Counted from the first letter of the stretch, positions 18,235-27,742 are shown. The stretch: DNA of 64,000 nucleotides from Breznakia pachnodae (GCF_030814225.1 NZ_JAUSUR010000005.1:1-64000); one strand, 5' to 3'. Notes: generated from the letters alone by a model not told the origin. Program-made: numbers and translations.

Positions 18235-19065
18235 TTACGCTATCCATACTTGTTCAATTTTATTATGAATCAGGTCAGTGATATGTTCCTTCACGTCATC
18301 TTCCATATCTTCAACTGCAATTAACAAGTATCCTAAAATTAATAGCTTTAACGCTTCACCTTTTGATAATCCTCTTGATTGCAAATAATAGATTTCTTCT
18401 GGGTTTGGTTGTCCCATTGTACATGCATGTGATGCAGCGACATCATTTTCATCAATCAACAACTCTGGTGCAACACTTGATTGTAAGTGGTTTGAGAGAT
18501 TTAATACTCTTGTAACCTGATGCGTTTCTGATTTTTTATGCCCTTGGAATATATGCCCTACCACTTTCATATTGAATACACTGTTTTCTAAACCTACAGC
18601 ATAATTATCTAATTGAGCCGTTGTATGATGATCAAAATGATGAGCATACATCTTCCAATCCATTTCATTTTCAATAATATTTGCACTTCTGGCATGAACA
18701 TTACTACCTTGTTCATTCAAAGCAAATGTTGTGACTTTCTTATGCTTTCCATTAGAAAATTCTATAAAACTAGCAAAAAGATCAGAGTTCCGTTTTAAAT
18801 CAAACGTTTCTTTTATTTCTAGTTTATCATCACTATAATTGACCCATAAATAAGTTAACAGAGAATCCTCTGCTACCGTTATATTCAAATCAAGTATTCC
18901 TTCTCCATATATATTAACAATCAGTAAACTTTCGCTGTTTGGTTTATTTTCTATTTTAAGATTTAAGCTATTCTCAACATATACATCAAAGGTCGTTTTT
19001 GTATCTTCATCACATTCAACAAATGTATCACTTCTGATTTCTAAATTTGTCTCTTTCATAAACAT
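18235..19065 (-). CDS. sufD: Fe-S cluster assembly component SufD (short form)
   Basis: SufD partners with SufB and the ATPase SufC. This copy has 276 residues, against roughly 400-440 in most SufD proteins. It starts almost directly in the beta-helix core and lacks most of the N-terminal helical domain. The C-terminal signature is intact: SHACTMGQPNPEEIYYLQSRGLSKGEA (about residues 210-236), with the conserved His. No frameshift remnant is visible upstream, because sufC ends five bases before. A short but functional SufD is the best reading. Confidence 0.88.
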   Translation of the reverse strand: MFMKETNLEIRSDTFVECDEDTKTTFDVYVENSLNLKIENKPNSESLLIVNIYGEGILDLNITVAEDSLLTYLWVNYSDDKLEIKETFDLKRNSDLFASFIEFSNGKHKKVTTFALNEQGSNVHARSANIIENEMDWKMYAHHFDHHTTAQLDNYAVGLENSVFNMKVVGHIFQGHKKSETHQVTRVLNLSNHLQSSVAPELLIDENDVAASHACTMGQPNPEEIYYLQSRGLSKGEALKLLILGYLLIAVEDMEDDVKEHITDLIHNKIEQVWIA

Positions 19066-19070
19066 ACGAC

Positions 19071-19847
19071 CTATTCATTACTTTCCATATTTTTATAATC
19101 AATGCCTAATTCTTTTTCAATCCAATCGTATCCATATTTATCAATACGATTTACTAAACTGCCATCACTATCAAGTACAATTCTTCCATCAATCATTACA
19201 TGTGAATGTGTTGGTTGAATAAGTTCAAAGAAACGCTCATAATGCGATACAATCATAAGACCGCAATTACGCTTGCCAATTTCTTCTTTTACTACTTTCG
19301 CAACAATCCGTAATGCATCTATATCCAACCCGGAATCAATTTCATCTAACATTACAATATCTGGTTTCAGCAGTAACATCTGTAAGATTTCATTACGCTT
19401 CTTCTCTCCTCCACTAAATCCTTCATTTAAAAAACGGTGAGCTAAGTCTGGGTTCATCTGCAATCTATCTATCGCGTCTTCCATTTCCTTAATAAATGTA
19501 AATAAGGGAATTGGTTTTTCTCTTCGCGCATTGATTGCAGCTCTCATGAAGTCAGAGTTTGTAACACCAGATACCTCCACAGGATATTGCATCCCTAGAA
19601 AGAGTCCAGCCTTGTTACGCTCATCAACTTCCATCTCCAGTACATTCTCACCGTTAAATGTGATTGTTCCTTTTGTCACTTCATAATTGGGATTTCCCAT
19701 TATCGTAGACAAGAGGGTTGATTTACCATTACCATTCGGTCCCATAATGGCATGTATTTCATTCTCGCAGACCGTTAGATTTACTCCTTTCAATATTTCT
19801 TTTTCATCTATAGAAACATGAAGATCTTTTATTTCTAATTTCTTCAT
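19071..19847 (-). CDS. sufC: Fe-S cluster assembly ATPase SufC
   Basis: SufC is the ABC-type ATPase of the SufBC2D complex. The 258-residue protein has Walker A GPNGNGKST (about residues 34-42), the signature NEGFSGGEKKR (about residues 141-151), Walker B IVMLDEIDSGLD (about residues 165-176) and an H-loop (SHYERF). The start MKKLEIKDLH has AGGAGGT directly upstream (19853-19860). A longer frame extends 40 codons upstream but has no family similarity. It begins the sufCDB operon. Confidence 0.96.
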   Translation of the reverse strand: MKKLEIKDLHVSIDEKEILKGVNLTVCENEIHAIMGPNGNGKSTLLSTIMGNPNYEVTKGTITFNGENVLEMEVDERNKAGLFLGMQYPVEVSGVTNSDFMRAAINARREKPIPLFTFIKEMEDAIDRLQMNPDLAHRFLNEGFSGGEKKRNEILQMLLLKPDIVMLDEIDSGLDIDALRIVAKVVKEEIGKRNCGLMIVSHYERFFELIQPTHSHVMIDGRIVLDSDGSLVNRIDKYGYDWIEKELGIDYKNMESNE

Positions 19848-19867
19848 ATAATTACCTCCTAATAAAT

Positions 19868-19897
19868 AATATAACTTTATTTTTTTCAACTTGTCCA
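19868..19897 (-). promoter_or_regulatory. Promoter of sufCDB
   Basis: On the minus strand TGGACA (19892-19897) and TATATT (19868-19873) are separated by 18 bases and lie just upstream of the sufC ribosome binding site. Confidence 0.5.
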
Positions 19898-19949
19898 GTG
19901 ATATGCCCGAAAAGTTACACAAAACTAACTCAAAACTGTTTTCACCTAA

Positions 19950-19984
19950 AGAAAAGAGCTCAATCATATATGATTAAGCCCCTT
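19950..19984 (-). terminator. Terminator of gltBD
   Basis: The stem pairs GAGCTCAATCAT with ATGATTAAGCCC (about 19956-19982) around a short AT centre, with G-U/mismatch at two places. A U-rich run follows on the minus transcript. It lies a few bases after the gltD stop codon. Confidence 0.65.
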
Positions 19985-19988
19985 CTAA

Positions 19989-21473
19989 TTATATATTTGT
20001 ATATCCCATCAGATACTCATCAACTTCTCTAGCAGTATCTTTTCCTTCTTTAATTGCCCAAACAACAAGTGATTGCCCTCGCTTGGCATCACCAGTAACA
20101 AACACTTTTTCTTTCGTTGTTTTACAACTACCTTCTGCCACTTTCACATTCGTACGTTCATTTAGTTCAATATCAAATGCAGTCGCAATTGGTGATTGAA
20201 CACCAAGAAATCCTGCAGCAATTAACACTAAATCACATTTAACTGTATACTCACTACCTTTGACTTCCTGCATTTGCATTCTTCCATCTTCACCCTTTAC
20301 CCATTCCAGTTTCACAATGATTGCTTCTTTCACATTTCCTTGTTTGTCTTTCACAAACTCTTTCACTGTTGATTCATAAACTCTAGGATCTACCTTAAAC
20401 ACTTCAATGGCTTCTTCCTGACCATAATCAGTTTTAGAAACCTTTGGCCATTCAGGCCATGGATTACTTTCCGTTCGTTCATCTGGAAGCTTTGCCATCA
20501 TTTCTAACTGAACTACATTTTTACACCCTTGACGGATACTAGTTCCAACACAGTCATTACCAGTATCTCCACCACCAATGACTAATACATGTTTACCTTT
20601 AGCACTGATAAAGTTATCACTCTCTTTGTTATCCATTAATGATTTGGTAACTTCTTTTAAGTAATCAACTGCAAAGTAAATACCTTTACTGTCACGATTT
20701 TTCACTTTAATATCACGAGGATTGCTAGCGCCACAGGCAATTACTACACTATCAAATTCTTTTAGTAATTCTTCTGCCTCTTGCTTACTTTCAATTGATT
20801 CATTCACTTTAAAGCGAATACCTTCTTCTTTCATTAATTGAATACGTCGATCTACATATTGCTTCTCTAATTTCATATTTGGAATTCCATACATCAACAA
20901 CCCACCTAAACGATCATTTCGTTCAAGTACAGTTACCCGATGTCCGCGTCGATTGAGTTGCCATGCGCTCGCCAGTCCACTAGGACCAGAACCGATAACT
21001 GCAACTTTCTTATCGCTGCGAACAATATCTTTTTTAGGACGAATCAACCCCTCTTTGAATCCATGTTCAATGATTGATTTTTCATTCTCACAAATTGTGA
21101 CTGCATCACCATTCAAAGCACAGGTACATGCTTTCTCACATGGCGAAGGACAGACTCTTGAAGTAAATTCAGGAAACAAGTCGGTTTTCAATAACCTAGC
21201 CAATGCCGCTTCATAGTTGTCACGATAAATCAGATCATTCCATTCTGGAATTAGATTGTTGAGTGGACAGCCACTTGGCATTCCACTAATTACCTGTCCA
21301 AACTGACAGAATGGAACCCCACAGTCCATACATCTAGCAGCCTGATTCTTTCGTTCTTCTTTGGTTAATGGAAGATGAAATTCACTATAGTTTTTAATTC
21401 GTTGTTTTGGTTCTATATCTTTTGTATTTTCTCTTTGATAATCTAAGAACCCACCAGTTTTTCCCATCTTCAT
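19989..21473 (-). CDS. gltD: Glutamate synthase (NADPH) small subunit
   Basis: GltD takes electrons from NADPH to FAD and passes them through 4Fe-4S clusters to the large subunit. The 494-residue protein has N-terminal cysteine clusters (CMDCGVPFC near residue 43, CPSPCEKAC near residue 107), an FAD-binding GSGPSGLASAW (about residues 157-167), a second nucleotide motif GGGDTGNDCVGTS (about residues 309-321), and a C-terminal GDAKRGQSLVVWAI. It overlaps gltB by one base (TAATG), so translation is probably coupled. Confidence 0.96.
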   Translation of the reverse strand: MKMGKTGGFLDYQRENTKDIEPKQRIKNYSEFHLPLTKEERKNQAARCMDCGVPFCQFGQVISGMPSGCPLNNLIPEWNDLIYRDNYEAALARLLKTDLFPEFTSRVCPSPCEKACTCALNGDAVTICENEKSIIEHGFKEGLIRPKKDIVRSDKKVAVIGSGPSGLASAWQLNRRGHRVTVLERNDRLGGLLMYGIPNMKLEKQYVDRRIQLMKEEGIRFKVNESIESKQEAEELLKEFDSVVIACGASNPRDIKVKNRDSKGIYFAVDYLKEVTKSLMDNKESDNFISAKGKHVLVIGGGDTGNDCVGTSIRQGCKNVVQLEMMAKLPDERTESNPWPEWPKVSKTDYGQEEAIEVFKVDPRVYESTVKEFVKDKQGNVKEAIIVKLEWVKGEDGRMQMQEVKGSEYTVKCDLVLIAAGFLGVQSPIATAFDIELNERTNVKVAEGSCKTTKEKVFVTGDAKRGQSLVVWAIKEGKDTAREVDEYLMGYTNI

Positions 21474-24400
21474 TACCTTCCTTTCTTTTCGTAGAACGCT
21501 TCTACTTGAGCTTCCTCATTACTTAATCCACGTTCTTCATATTTTTTAATAAGCGATATCATTTCTTTGTAATCATACGGCATAATTTTTTTAAACTTTG
21601 ATTGATATGCTTCAAAGTTATTTAAAATCATTGTTCCTTTTTTTGAACCTGTATGTTTCACATGTGTCTTAATCATTTCTTTTATTTCATTTAAATCATG
21701 CTTTTCCTGCACAACACTCATATCTACCATTTCTTTGTTGATTTTTGCATATACATCATTCTGTTCATCTAAGATGTATGCATATCCTCCACTCATTCCA
21801 GCAGCAATATTGCGTCCACAACTTCCAAGAATTAACACCTTGCCCCCAGTCATGTATTCTAAAGCATGATCGCCTACACCTTCTACAACTGTAGTCACAC
21901 CTGAATTACGTACCGCAAATCGCTCTCCAGCAACTCCTGCAATGTATGCTTCTCCACTAGTTGCTCCATAGAATGCAACATTTCCGATAATTACATTTTC
22001 ATCTGCTTTGAAAGTACTTTTTTCATTTGGATAAACAATCAGTTTTCCTCCAGATAACCCTTTTCCAAAATAATCATTTGCATCACCTGATAACGATAGC
22101 GTTAATCCTTTAGGAATAAATGCACCAAATGATTGTCCTCCAGAACCATCACAATCAATTACATAGGTATCATCATGTAATTCACTTGTAGTATTTTTTG
22201 TGATGTAAGAACCAAGCATGGTACCAAAGGCACGATTTAAATTATCTACCTTTAAATGATAGTCCTTCTTTTCTTGTTTTTTAATTGATTCTTTAAACTC
22301 ATGAATCATTGCATCATCCTTTGTCTTTTCAAGTTCAAAATCATAAATATCCTTTTTATTAAATATCTGATGTTTAGATTTACTATAAGGATTTTCCAGT
22401 ATTTGTTTCAAAGAAATCATATCTTTGCTTTCACCAAGATGTTCCTTCACCATTAACAAATCACTTTTACCAACCATTTCATCAATGCTGTGAAATCCTA
22501 GTTTTGCCATATATTCTCTTAACTCTTCTGCAATGAATCGCATAAAGTTTACGACATACTCTGGTTTTCCATTGAATCGTTTTCTTAATTCAGGATTTTG
22601 GGTAGCAACACCAACTGGACAAGTATCCAGATTACATACACGCATCATCACACAGCCAACTGATACAAGGGGTGCAGTCGCAAAACCAAACTCCTCTGCA
22701 CCAAGCAGACAAGCGATTGCCACATCTTTACCACTCATCAATTTTCCATCCGTTTCTACACGCACACGACTACGCAACCCGTTCATCATTAATGTCTGAT
22801 GGGTTTCAGCTAATCCAAGTTCCCATGGTAATCCAGCATTATATACTGAGTTTTTAGGAGCGGCACCAGTTCCTCCATCGTATCCTGAAATCAGAATTAC
22901 TTGAGAACCTGCTTTCGCAACTCCTGCTGCGATTGTTCCTACACCTGCTTCAGAAACTAGTTTCACTGATATTCTTGCATCTCTGTTTGCACATTTTAAA
23001 TCATAGATTAATTGTGCCAAATCTTCGATTGAATAAATATCATGATGCGGTGGTGGTGAAATAAGTTGCACTCCTGGTGTAGAATGCCTTGTTTTCGCTA
23101 TCCAAGGATATACCTTTTCCGCAGGTAACTGTCCACCCTCTCCTGGTTTTGCACCTTGTGCCATTTTAATTTGAATTTCTTGAGCATTTACCAGATACTC
23201 ACTGGTAACACCAAACCTTCCAGATGCAACTTGCTTGATTGCACTACATTTAGAAGTACCATCACTTAATGGAGTAAAACGTTCTTTGTCTTCCCCACCT
23301 TCTCCTGAATTGGACTTCCCTTTCAACATATTCATAGCTATCGCTAGAGTTTCATGTGCTTCTTTAGAAATTGATCCATATGACATCGCCCCACTTTTAA
23401 ATCTGGTAACGATTGAATCTACACTTTCCACTTCCTCTAATGGAATACTCTTCTTAGGAAATTTAAAGTCTAGCATCCCTCGAATCGATGTACCTTCCAT
23501 CTCTGTTTCAATCGACTGTGTATACTCTTTAAATAAAGTATAGTCACCTTCTCTTGTGGCTTTCTGTAATAAATGAATTGTTTTAGGATTATATAAATGC
23601 CCTTCTTTTCCACTACGGAATTTATGCATTCCCTTACTATCTAATCCCGAAGGAATATCTAGCCCTAACTCATCAAATACAGAAGCATGGATTTTATCTT
23701 GTTGTTCTTCTATATCTTTTAGCGTAATTCCTTCTATACGACTAACTGTATTGGTAAAGTACTTATCAATTACATCACTAGAGATTCCAATTGCTTCAAA
23801 GTTTTGTGATCCCTGATAAGACTGAATCGTAGAGATTCCCATTTTTGATGCAATCTTCACGATTCCATGTAATACTGCGTGGTCAAAGTCATCCACTGCT
23901 GCATAATAATCTTTGTCTAACAACTGGTTATCAATTAAGTCTTGAATTGTATCGTGTACCAAATATGGATTAATCGCAGAAGCACCATACCCAAGTAATG
24001 TCGCAAAGTGATGAACTTCTCTTGGTTCTCCGCTTTCAATAATCAGCGCTACACTCATTCGTTTCTTAGTTCTTACAAGATACTGGTTCATTGCGGAAGT
24101 CGCAAGTAATGAAGGTATCGCAATGTGGTTTTCATCTACACCACGATCACTCAATACGATAATAGTTGCACCTTGATGAAATGCTTTATCCGCTTCAATG
24201 TACAAATGATCAATTGCATCCTTTAATGACGTATTTTTATAATACAACGTGGATAAGGTAACTACTTTAAATCCTTCTTTCTTCATATTCTTAATTTTAA
24301 GCATATCTAAATTACTTAAAATTGGATTCTTAATTTTTAATAATCTGCAGTTTTCTGCTTTTTCTTCCAAAATATTCCCATCAGTTCCTAAGTAGATATT

Positions 24401-25990
24401 GGTACTTGTTACAATCTCTTCACGAATTGCATCAATTGGTGGATTGGTTACTTGTGCAAACAACTGTTTAAAATAATTAAACAATGGCTGTTTCTTCTGA
24501 TCCATTACTGCTAATGGCGAATCAGCACCCATTGCAATTACCGGTTCATTTCCATTTAAAGCCATTGGTAAAATATAATCTTTTACATCTTCATAGGCAT
24601 AGCCATGAACTTTCTGCATTGTTTCCAGTTCTTTTCCCTTGTACTGTGGCGTTTTATGATTTGGTATATGAATATTCTTCAACTCTACCAAATTCGTCTC
24701 TAACCACTCTCCATAAGGCTGATAAGAAGCATATGTATTCTTTAGCTCCTCATCATCAATTAGTCGTCCTTCTTTGGTATCAATCAACAACATCTTTCCT
24801 GGGCGCAGACGTTCCTTTACTTCAATATCCTCTGGTTTTAAATCCAGCACTCCTACTTCACTACTCAAAATCATATAACCATCTTTGGTAATATAGTAAC
24901 GTGATGGACGTAATCCATTACGGTCTAATACCGCACCCATAATATCTCCATCAGAGAATAAGATAGAGGCTGGACCATCCCAAGGTTCCATCAGACATGC
25001 ATTGTACTGGTAGAAGTCTTTCTTTAACTGTGAGATACTACGATCATTATCCCAAGGTTCTGGAATACTCATCATGACTGCTCTAGGTAATGGAATACCT
25101 GCCATAAGCAAGAACTCAAGTGAGTTATCTAACATCGCTGAATCACTACCACTTGCATCAATTACTGGAAGTACTCGTTGCATATCTTTACCCAGTACAG
25201 AAGATTTCATATTTTCTTCACGTGATAACATCTTATTCGCATTTCCTTTAATTGTATTTATTTCTCCATTATGGACAATATAACGATTTGGATGTGCACG
25301 CTGCCAAGAAGGCATTGTGTTGGTTGAGAAACGTGAATGCACCAATGCTATCGCCGATACATAGTCAGGATGTTGCAAGTCTTTGTAGAACGAACGTAAT
25401 TGTCCTACTAGAAACATTCCTTTGTATACTATTGTACGACTGCTCAAAGAACATACGTATGTTCCTGATGCAGAACGTTCAAATATTTTACGTGTAATAA
25501 ATAACTTACGATCAAATGCCAAACCAGCTTCAACATCATTAGGTTTTTTAATAAAACACTGTACAATATTTGGCATACAGTCCAGTGCCTTCTTACCTAA
25601 AACACTTTCATCTACTTCTACATTACGAAATCCTAAGACTTCTAATCCTTCTTTATTTGCTATTACTTCAAAAAGTTTTTTCGCTTTATCACAGTTTAAT
25701 TTTTCGCTGGGAAAGAAAAACATCCCAATCCCAAACTCTTCTTTGGGTAGTGCAATTTCTTTTACATGCTTTCTAAAAAACGCATGAGGAATTTGGGTTA
25801 GTATTCCAACACCATCTCCTGTTTCTCTAGTTGCATCCATTCCTGCACGATGCTCCAGTCGCTCAACAATCGTAAGGGCATCATCAACACTACGATGGGT
25901 TTTCTTTCCATTAATGTTAACGACTGCACCAATACCGCAGTTGTCATGTTCGAAACTAGGGTCGTATAATCTTGAAACTTTTCTATTCAT
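21473..25990 (-). CDS. gltB: Glutamate synthase (NADPH) large subunit
   Basis: GltB converts glutamine plus 2-oxoglutarate to two glutamates. The 1505-residue protein has an N-terminal class II glutaminase domain whose nucleophile Cys begins CGIGAVVNI (about residue 17, after a short propeptide), a central domain, the FMN-binding synthase domain (about 830-1200) with a 3Fe-4S cysteine motif CVMMRVCNLDTCPVG, and a C-terminal GXGXG beta-helix (GDANDYFGKGLSGGKLIVYP). The start at 25990 was chosen because GGAGGA lies upstream; the first ATG at 26005 would place it inside the gene. Expression probably depends on the leader terminator described separately. Confidence 0.97.
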   Translation of the reverse strand: MNRKVSRLYDPSFEHDNCGIGAVVNINGKKTHRSVDDALTIVERLEHRAGMDATRETGDGVGILTQIPHAFFRKHVKEIALPKEEFGIGMFFFPSEKLNCDKAKKLFEVIANKEGLEVLGFRNVEVDESVLGKKALDCMPNIVQCFIKKPNDVEAGLAFDRKLFITRKIFERSASGTYVCSLSSRTIVYKGMFLVGQLRSFYKDLQHPDYVSAIALVHSRFSTNTMPSWQRAHPNRYIVHNGEINTIKGNANKMLSREENMKSSVLGKDMQRVLPVIDASGSDSAMLDNSLEFLLMAGIPLPRAVMMSIPEPWDNDRSISQLKKDFYQYNACLMEPWDGPASILFSDGDIMGAVLDRNGLRPSRYYITKDGYMILSSEVGVLDLKPEDIEVKERLRPGKMLLIDTKEGRLIDDEELKNTYASYQPYGEWLETNLVELKNIHIPNHKTPQYKGKELETMQKVHGYAYEDVKDYILPMALNGNEPVIAMGADSPLAVMDQKKQPLFNYFKQLFAQVTNPPIDAIREEIVTSTNIYLGTDGNILEEKAENCRLLKIKNPILSNLDMLKIKNMKKEGFKVVTLSTLYYKNTSLKDAIDHLYIEADKAFHQGATIIVLSDRGVDENHIAIPSLLATSAMNQYLVRTKKRMSVALIIESGEPREVHHFATLLGYGASAINPYLVHDTIQDLIDNQLLDKDYYAAVDDFDHAVLHGIVKIASKMGISTIQSYQGSQNFEAIGISSDVIDKYFTNTVSRIEGITLKDIEEQQDKIHASVFDELGLDIPSGLDSKGMHKFRSGKEGHLYNPKTIHLLQKATREGDYTLFKEYTQSIETEMEGTSIRGMLDFKFPKKSIPLEEVESVDSIVTRFKSGAMSYGSISKEAHETLAIAMNMLKGKSNSGEGGEDKERFTPLSDGTSKCSAIKQVASGRFGVTSEYLVNAQEIQIKMAQGAKPGEGGQLPAEKVYPWIAKTRHSTPGVQLISPPPHHDIYSIEDLAQLIYDLKCANRDARISVKLVSEAGVGTIAAGVAKAGSQVILISGYDGGTGAAPKNSVYNAGLPWELGLAETHQTLMMNGLRSRVRVETDGKLMSGKDVAIACLLGAEEFGFATAPLVSVGCVMMRVCNLDTCPVGVATQNPELRKRFNGKPEYVVNFMRFIAEELREYMAKLGFHSIDEMVGKSDLLMVKEHLGESKDMISLKQILENPYSKSKHQIFNKKDIYDFELEKTKDDAMIHEFKESIKKQEKKDYHLKVDNLNRAFGTMLGSYITKNTTSELHDDTYVIDCDGSGGQSFGAFIPKGLTLSLSGDANDYFGKGLSGGKLIVYPNEKSTFKADENVIIGNVAFYGATSGEAYIAGVAGERFAVRNSGVTTVVEGVGDHALEYMTGGKVLILGSCGRNIAAGMSGGYAYILDEQNDVYAKINKEMVDMSVVQEKHDLNEIKEMIKTHVKHTGSKKGTMILNNFEAYQSKFKKIMPYDYKEMISLIKKYEERGLSNEEAQVEAFYEKKGR

Positions 25991-26010
25991 ATAAATTCCT
26001 CCCACAAAAC

Positions 26011-26053
26011 AAAAAAGAGGTTCTTACGCACATAAAAATGGCATAAAAACCTC
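26011..26053 (-). terminator. Leader terminator (attenuator) upstream of gltB
   Basis: On the minus transcript the 5' arm 26053-26041 (GAGGTTTTTATGC) pairs with 26029-26017 (GCGTAAGAACCTC) through 13 pairs including two G-U pairs, followed by six U (26016-26011). It lies between the promoter (26066-26094) and the gltB start at 25990, so transcripts must pass it to reach gltBD. Its 5' arm overlaps the small hairpin at 26047-26060. Confidence 0.8.
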
Positions 26054-26060
26054 GTTGTTT
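26047..26060 (-). promoter_or_regulatory. Candidate ANTAR-target hairpin in the gltB leader
   Basis: On the minus strand AAAC (26060-26057), hexaloop AACGAG (26056-26051), GTTT (26050-26047). The loop has A at position 1 and G at position 4, the defining feature of ANTAR antiterminator targets. Seven bases of this hairpin are needed for the terminator stem (26053-26041), so the two folds are mutually exclusive. The stem is only four pairs plus one G-U, so the site alone is weak; the matching arrangement at glnN strengthens it. Confidence 0.5.
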
Positions 26061-26065
26061 CATTT

Positions 26066-26094
26066 ATTTTAATAAATCACACCCCTGTTGTCAA
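26066..26094 (-). promoter_or_regulatory. Promoter of gltBD
   Basis: TTGACA (26089-26094) and TAAAAT (26066-26071) on the minus strand are separated by 17 bases. The predicted start of transcription is close to 26059, immediately before or within the AxxGxx hairpin. Confidence 0.7.
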
Positions 26095-26156
26095 GAGCGA
26101 TTTTATAATCCTTATACAAGTAGCACAATCCTAATCAAGATTACTCTATCATTTCA

Positions 26157-26186
26157 ATGACATGCCTTTTTATACAAGAATATGAT
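26157..26186 (+). promoter_or_regulatory. Promoter of the lactonase-like gene
   Basis: ATGACA (26157-26162) and TATGAT (26181-26186) are separated by 18 bases. AGGAGG (26209-26214) follows at the right distance before ATG 26222. Confidence 0.55.
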
Positions 26187-26221
26187 AAAATGCTAATGAA
26201 TAGAGGACAGGAGGATATTAT

Positions 26222-27220
26222 ATGAATACAATTATTGGTTATGTTGGTGGGCATAAATTAAACGAGAAACCAGGAATCCATAAATTTACATTTGATAAAG
26301 AAACAAATAAATTCACTTCATTAGAGTTAATTGCTGAATTTGAACATCCAGATTATTTTTCATTCAATAAAGGTGAAGATGAATTAGTATCGATTATTAC
26401 CAAAGATAACAAAGCTGGACTTATTTCCTTTTCGATTGATAAAGATTATGAACTAACAAAAATTAAAAGTGTAATCGATAAAGAAGGAAAAGCATGTTAT
26501 GTCTCGCAAAGTGAAGATATGTACTTTTCTGCGAATTATGGTGATGGTACTGTAAACATTTATAAGAAAACTGAAAAAGGATTTCATCCTATTTATCAGA
26601 TTTATGTGGGTGAAGATGCAAAATGTCATCAGGCATTTATGTGGAAGCAATATCTTGTGGTAGTTTCACTGGGAGCTGATATGGTTCAGTTCTATGATCC
26701 AGCCAATGAATTTGGTTTAGTTGAAACAATCCTCTTCCCCAAAGGTAGTGGGCCTAGACATTGTGTATTTAATTCAGATTCTACAAAATTATATGTTTTA
26801 ACTGAGTTAAGCAACGAGCTATTTGTTTTGGATGTAAAAGATAATCTAAAGTTTGAAGTAGTACAACAGTTATCCGTATTGAATGTGAAACATCCAAGAA
26901 AAGACAATACTTCAGCTGCCATACGTATTACCAAAGATGAGAAGTATCTGTACACTTCTACCAGAGGTGAAGATATCATCACAGTATTTGCGATAAATGA
27001 ACAAGGTGCAGAAGTTCTTCAACATGTAAGCACGCATGGAGAACATCCACGTGATTTCATTCTTGATCCTGATGAAGAATACGCATTTATTGTAAATCGT
27101 TTCTCAAATAATTTTGTATGTTTGGGTAGAGATAAAAAAACTGGATTATTAACTGAAAAACTAGATGAAATTGAATTGCATGATTCTGTCGCAATCATAA
27201 TAAAGGATATGGCCAAATAA
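26222..27220 (+). CDS. Lactonase family seven-bladed beta-propeller protein (YkgB/Pgl-like)
   Basis: The 332-residue cytosolic protein has repeated blade motifs typical of the lactonase family: YVGGHKLNEKPGIHKFTFD at the N-terminus, GPRHCVFNSDSTKLYVLTELSNEL near residue 177, and HPRDFILDPDEEYAFIVNRFSNN near residue 273. In some bacteria this family includes 6-phosphogluconolactonase, but no pentose-phosphate dehydrogenase gene is nearby, so the substrate is open. It is a monocistronic unit with its own promoter and a shared terminator. Confidence 0.8.
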   Translation: MNTIIGYVGGHKLNEKPGIHKFTFDKETNKFTSLELIAEFEHPDYFSFNKGEDELVSIITKDNKAGLISFSIDKDYELTKIKSVIDKEGKACYVSQSEDMYFSANYGDGTVNIYKKTEKGFHPIYQIYVGEDAKCHQAFMWKQYLVVVSLGADMVQFYDPANEFGLVETILFPKGSGPRHCVFNSDSTKLYVLTELSNELFVLDVKDNLKFEVVQQLSVLNVKHPRKDNTSAAIRITKDEKYLYTSTRGEDIITVFAINEQGAEVLQHVSTHGEHPRDFILDPDEEYAFIVNRFSNNFVCLGRDKKTGLLTEKLDEIELHDSVAIIIKDMAK

Positions 27221-27232
27221 GCCATATCCTTT
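27202..27232. terminator. Bidirectional terminator between lactonase and GNAT genes
   Basis: AAAGGATATGGC (27202-27213) and GCCATATCCTTT (27221-27232) form a perfect 12-pair stem with a seven-base loop that contains the lactonase stop codon. A/T runs flank both sides. Confidence 0.85.
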
Positions 27233-27742
27233 TTAGTAGCTACAGTACACTAATTTATAAATTGTATTCTTTATATCTTCAAACTCAAGTTCACTTATTT
27301 CTCGCTGATAAGCCATCAGCAGTAAAGGAACTTCATTTTTGCTTTCATTGATAATTGGTTGCATATAGCCATATTGCGATAGTACAAACCCATTACGCTG
27401 ATAGAATTCAATTCTTCTTCTGCTTATTTCATCATAAGGTTTTTCTACTTCTAATACTATTTTCTTATCCTTGAATTGTTTGCATACTTCACGAAGCATT
27501 TTAGAACCAATACCTTCTCCTCTGGCTTTTTTATCTACTGCAAAATTTTCAATCATTAAATATTTATTATCTAACCACAGAATCATCGCACCTTTCAGCT
27601 CAGGTTCATAGTATCCATAAATTTCAACTATATCTCTTTCATATAACTCTTTAATTTTTTCATATGGTCGCAGTTCACTAATTGGAAAAGCTTCTTCCAT
27701 AATGTAATACGCTTCTTCAAAATCCTTAATTCGTTTAAACAT
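27233..27742 (-). CDS. GNAT family N-acetyltransferase
   Basis: The 169-residue protein has the GNAT core: LMIENFAVDKKARGEGIGSKMLREV (about residues 67-91), where the RGEGIG loop binds acetyl-CoA pyrophosphate, and a C-terminal FYQRNGFVLSQYGY strand. The substrate cannot be told from sequence. It is a single gene that shares a terminator with the convergent lactonase gene. Confidence 0.85.
   Translation of the reverse strand: MFKRIKDFEEAYYIMEEAFPISELRPYEKIKELYERDIVEIYGYYEPELKGAMILWLDNKYLMIENFAVDKKARGEGIGSKMLREVCKQFKDKKIVLEVEKPYDEISRRRIEFYQRNGFVLSQYGYMQPIINESKNEVPLLLMAYQREISELEFEDIKNTIYKLVYCSY

Noticed and set aside
18235..19065. Frameshifted or broken sufD
   Set aside because: The short length is matched by a clean start five bases after sufC, and the conserved C-terminal half is intact; there is no room for a lost N-terminal part.
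26011..26060. A glutamine riboswitch upstream of gltB
   Set aside because: The leader between promoter and gene is only about 70 bases, and holds just the short hairpin and terminator; no three-stem glnA-type motif was found.
26222..27220. Firm assignment as 6-phosphogluconolactonase (pgl)
   Set aside because: The propeller family has various activities and no oxidative pentose phosphate genes are adjacent.
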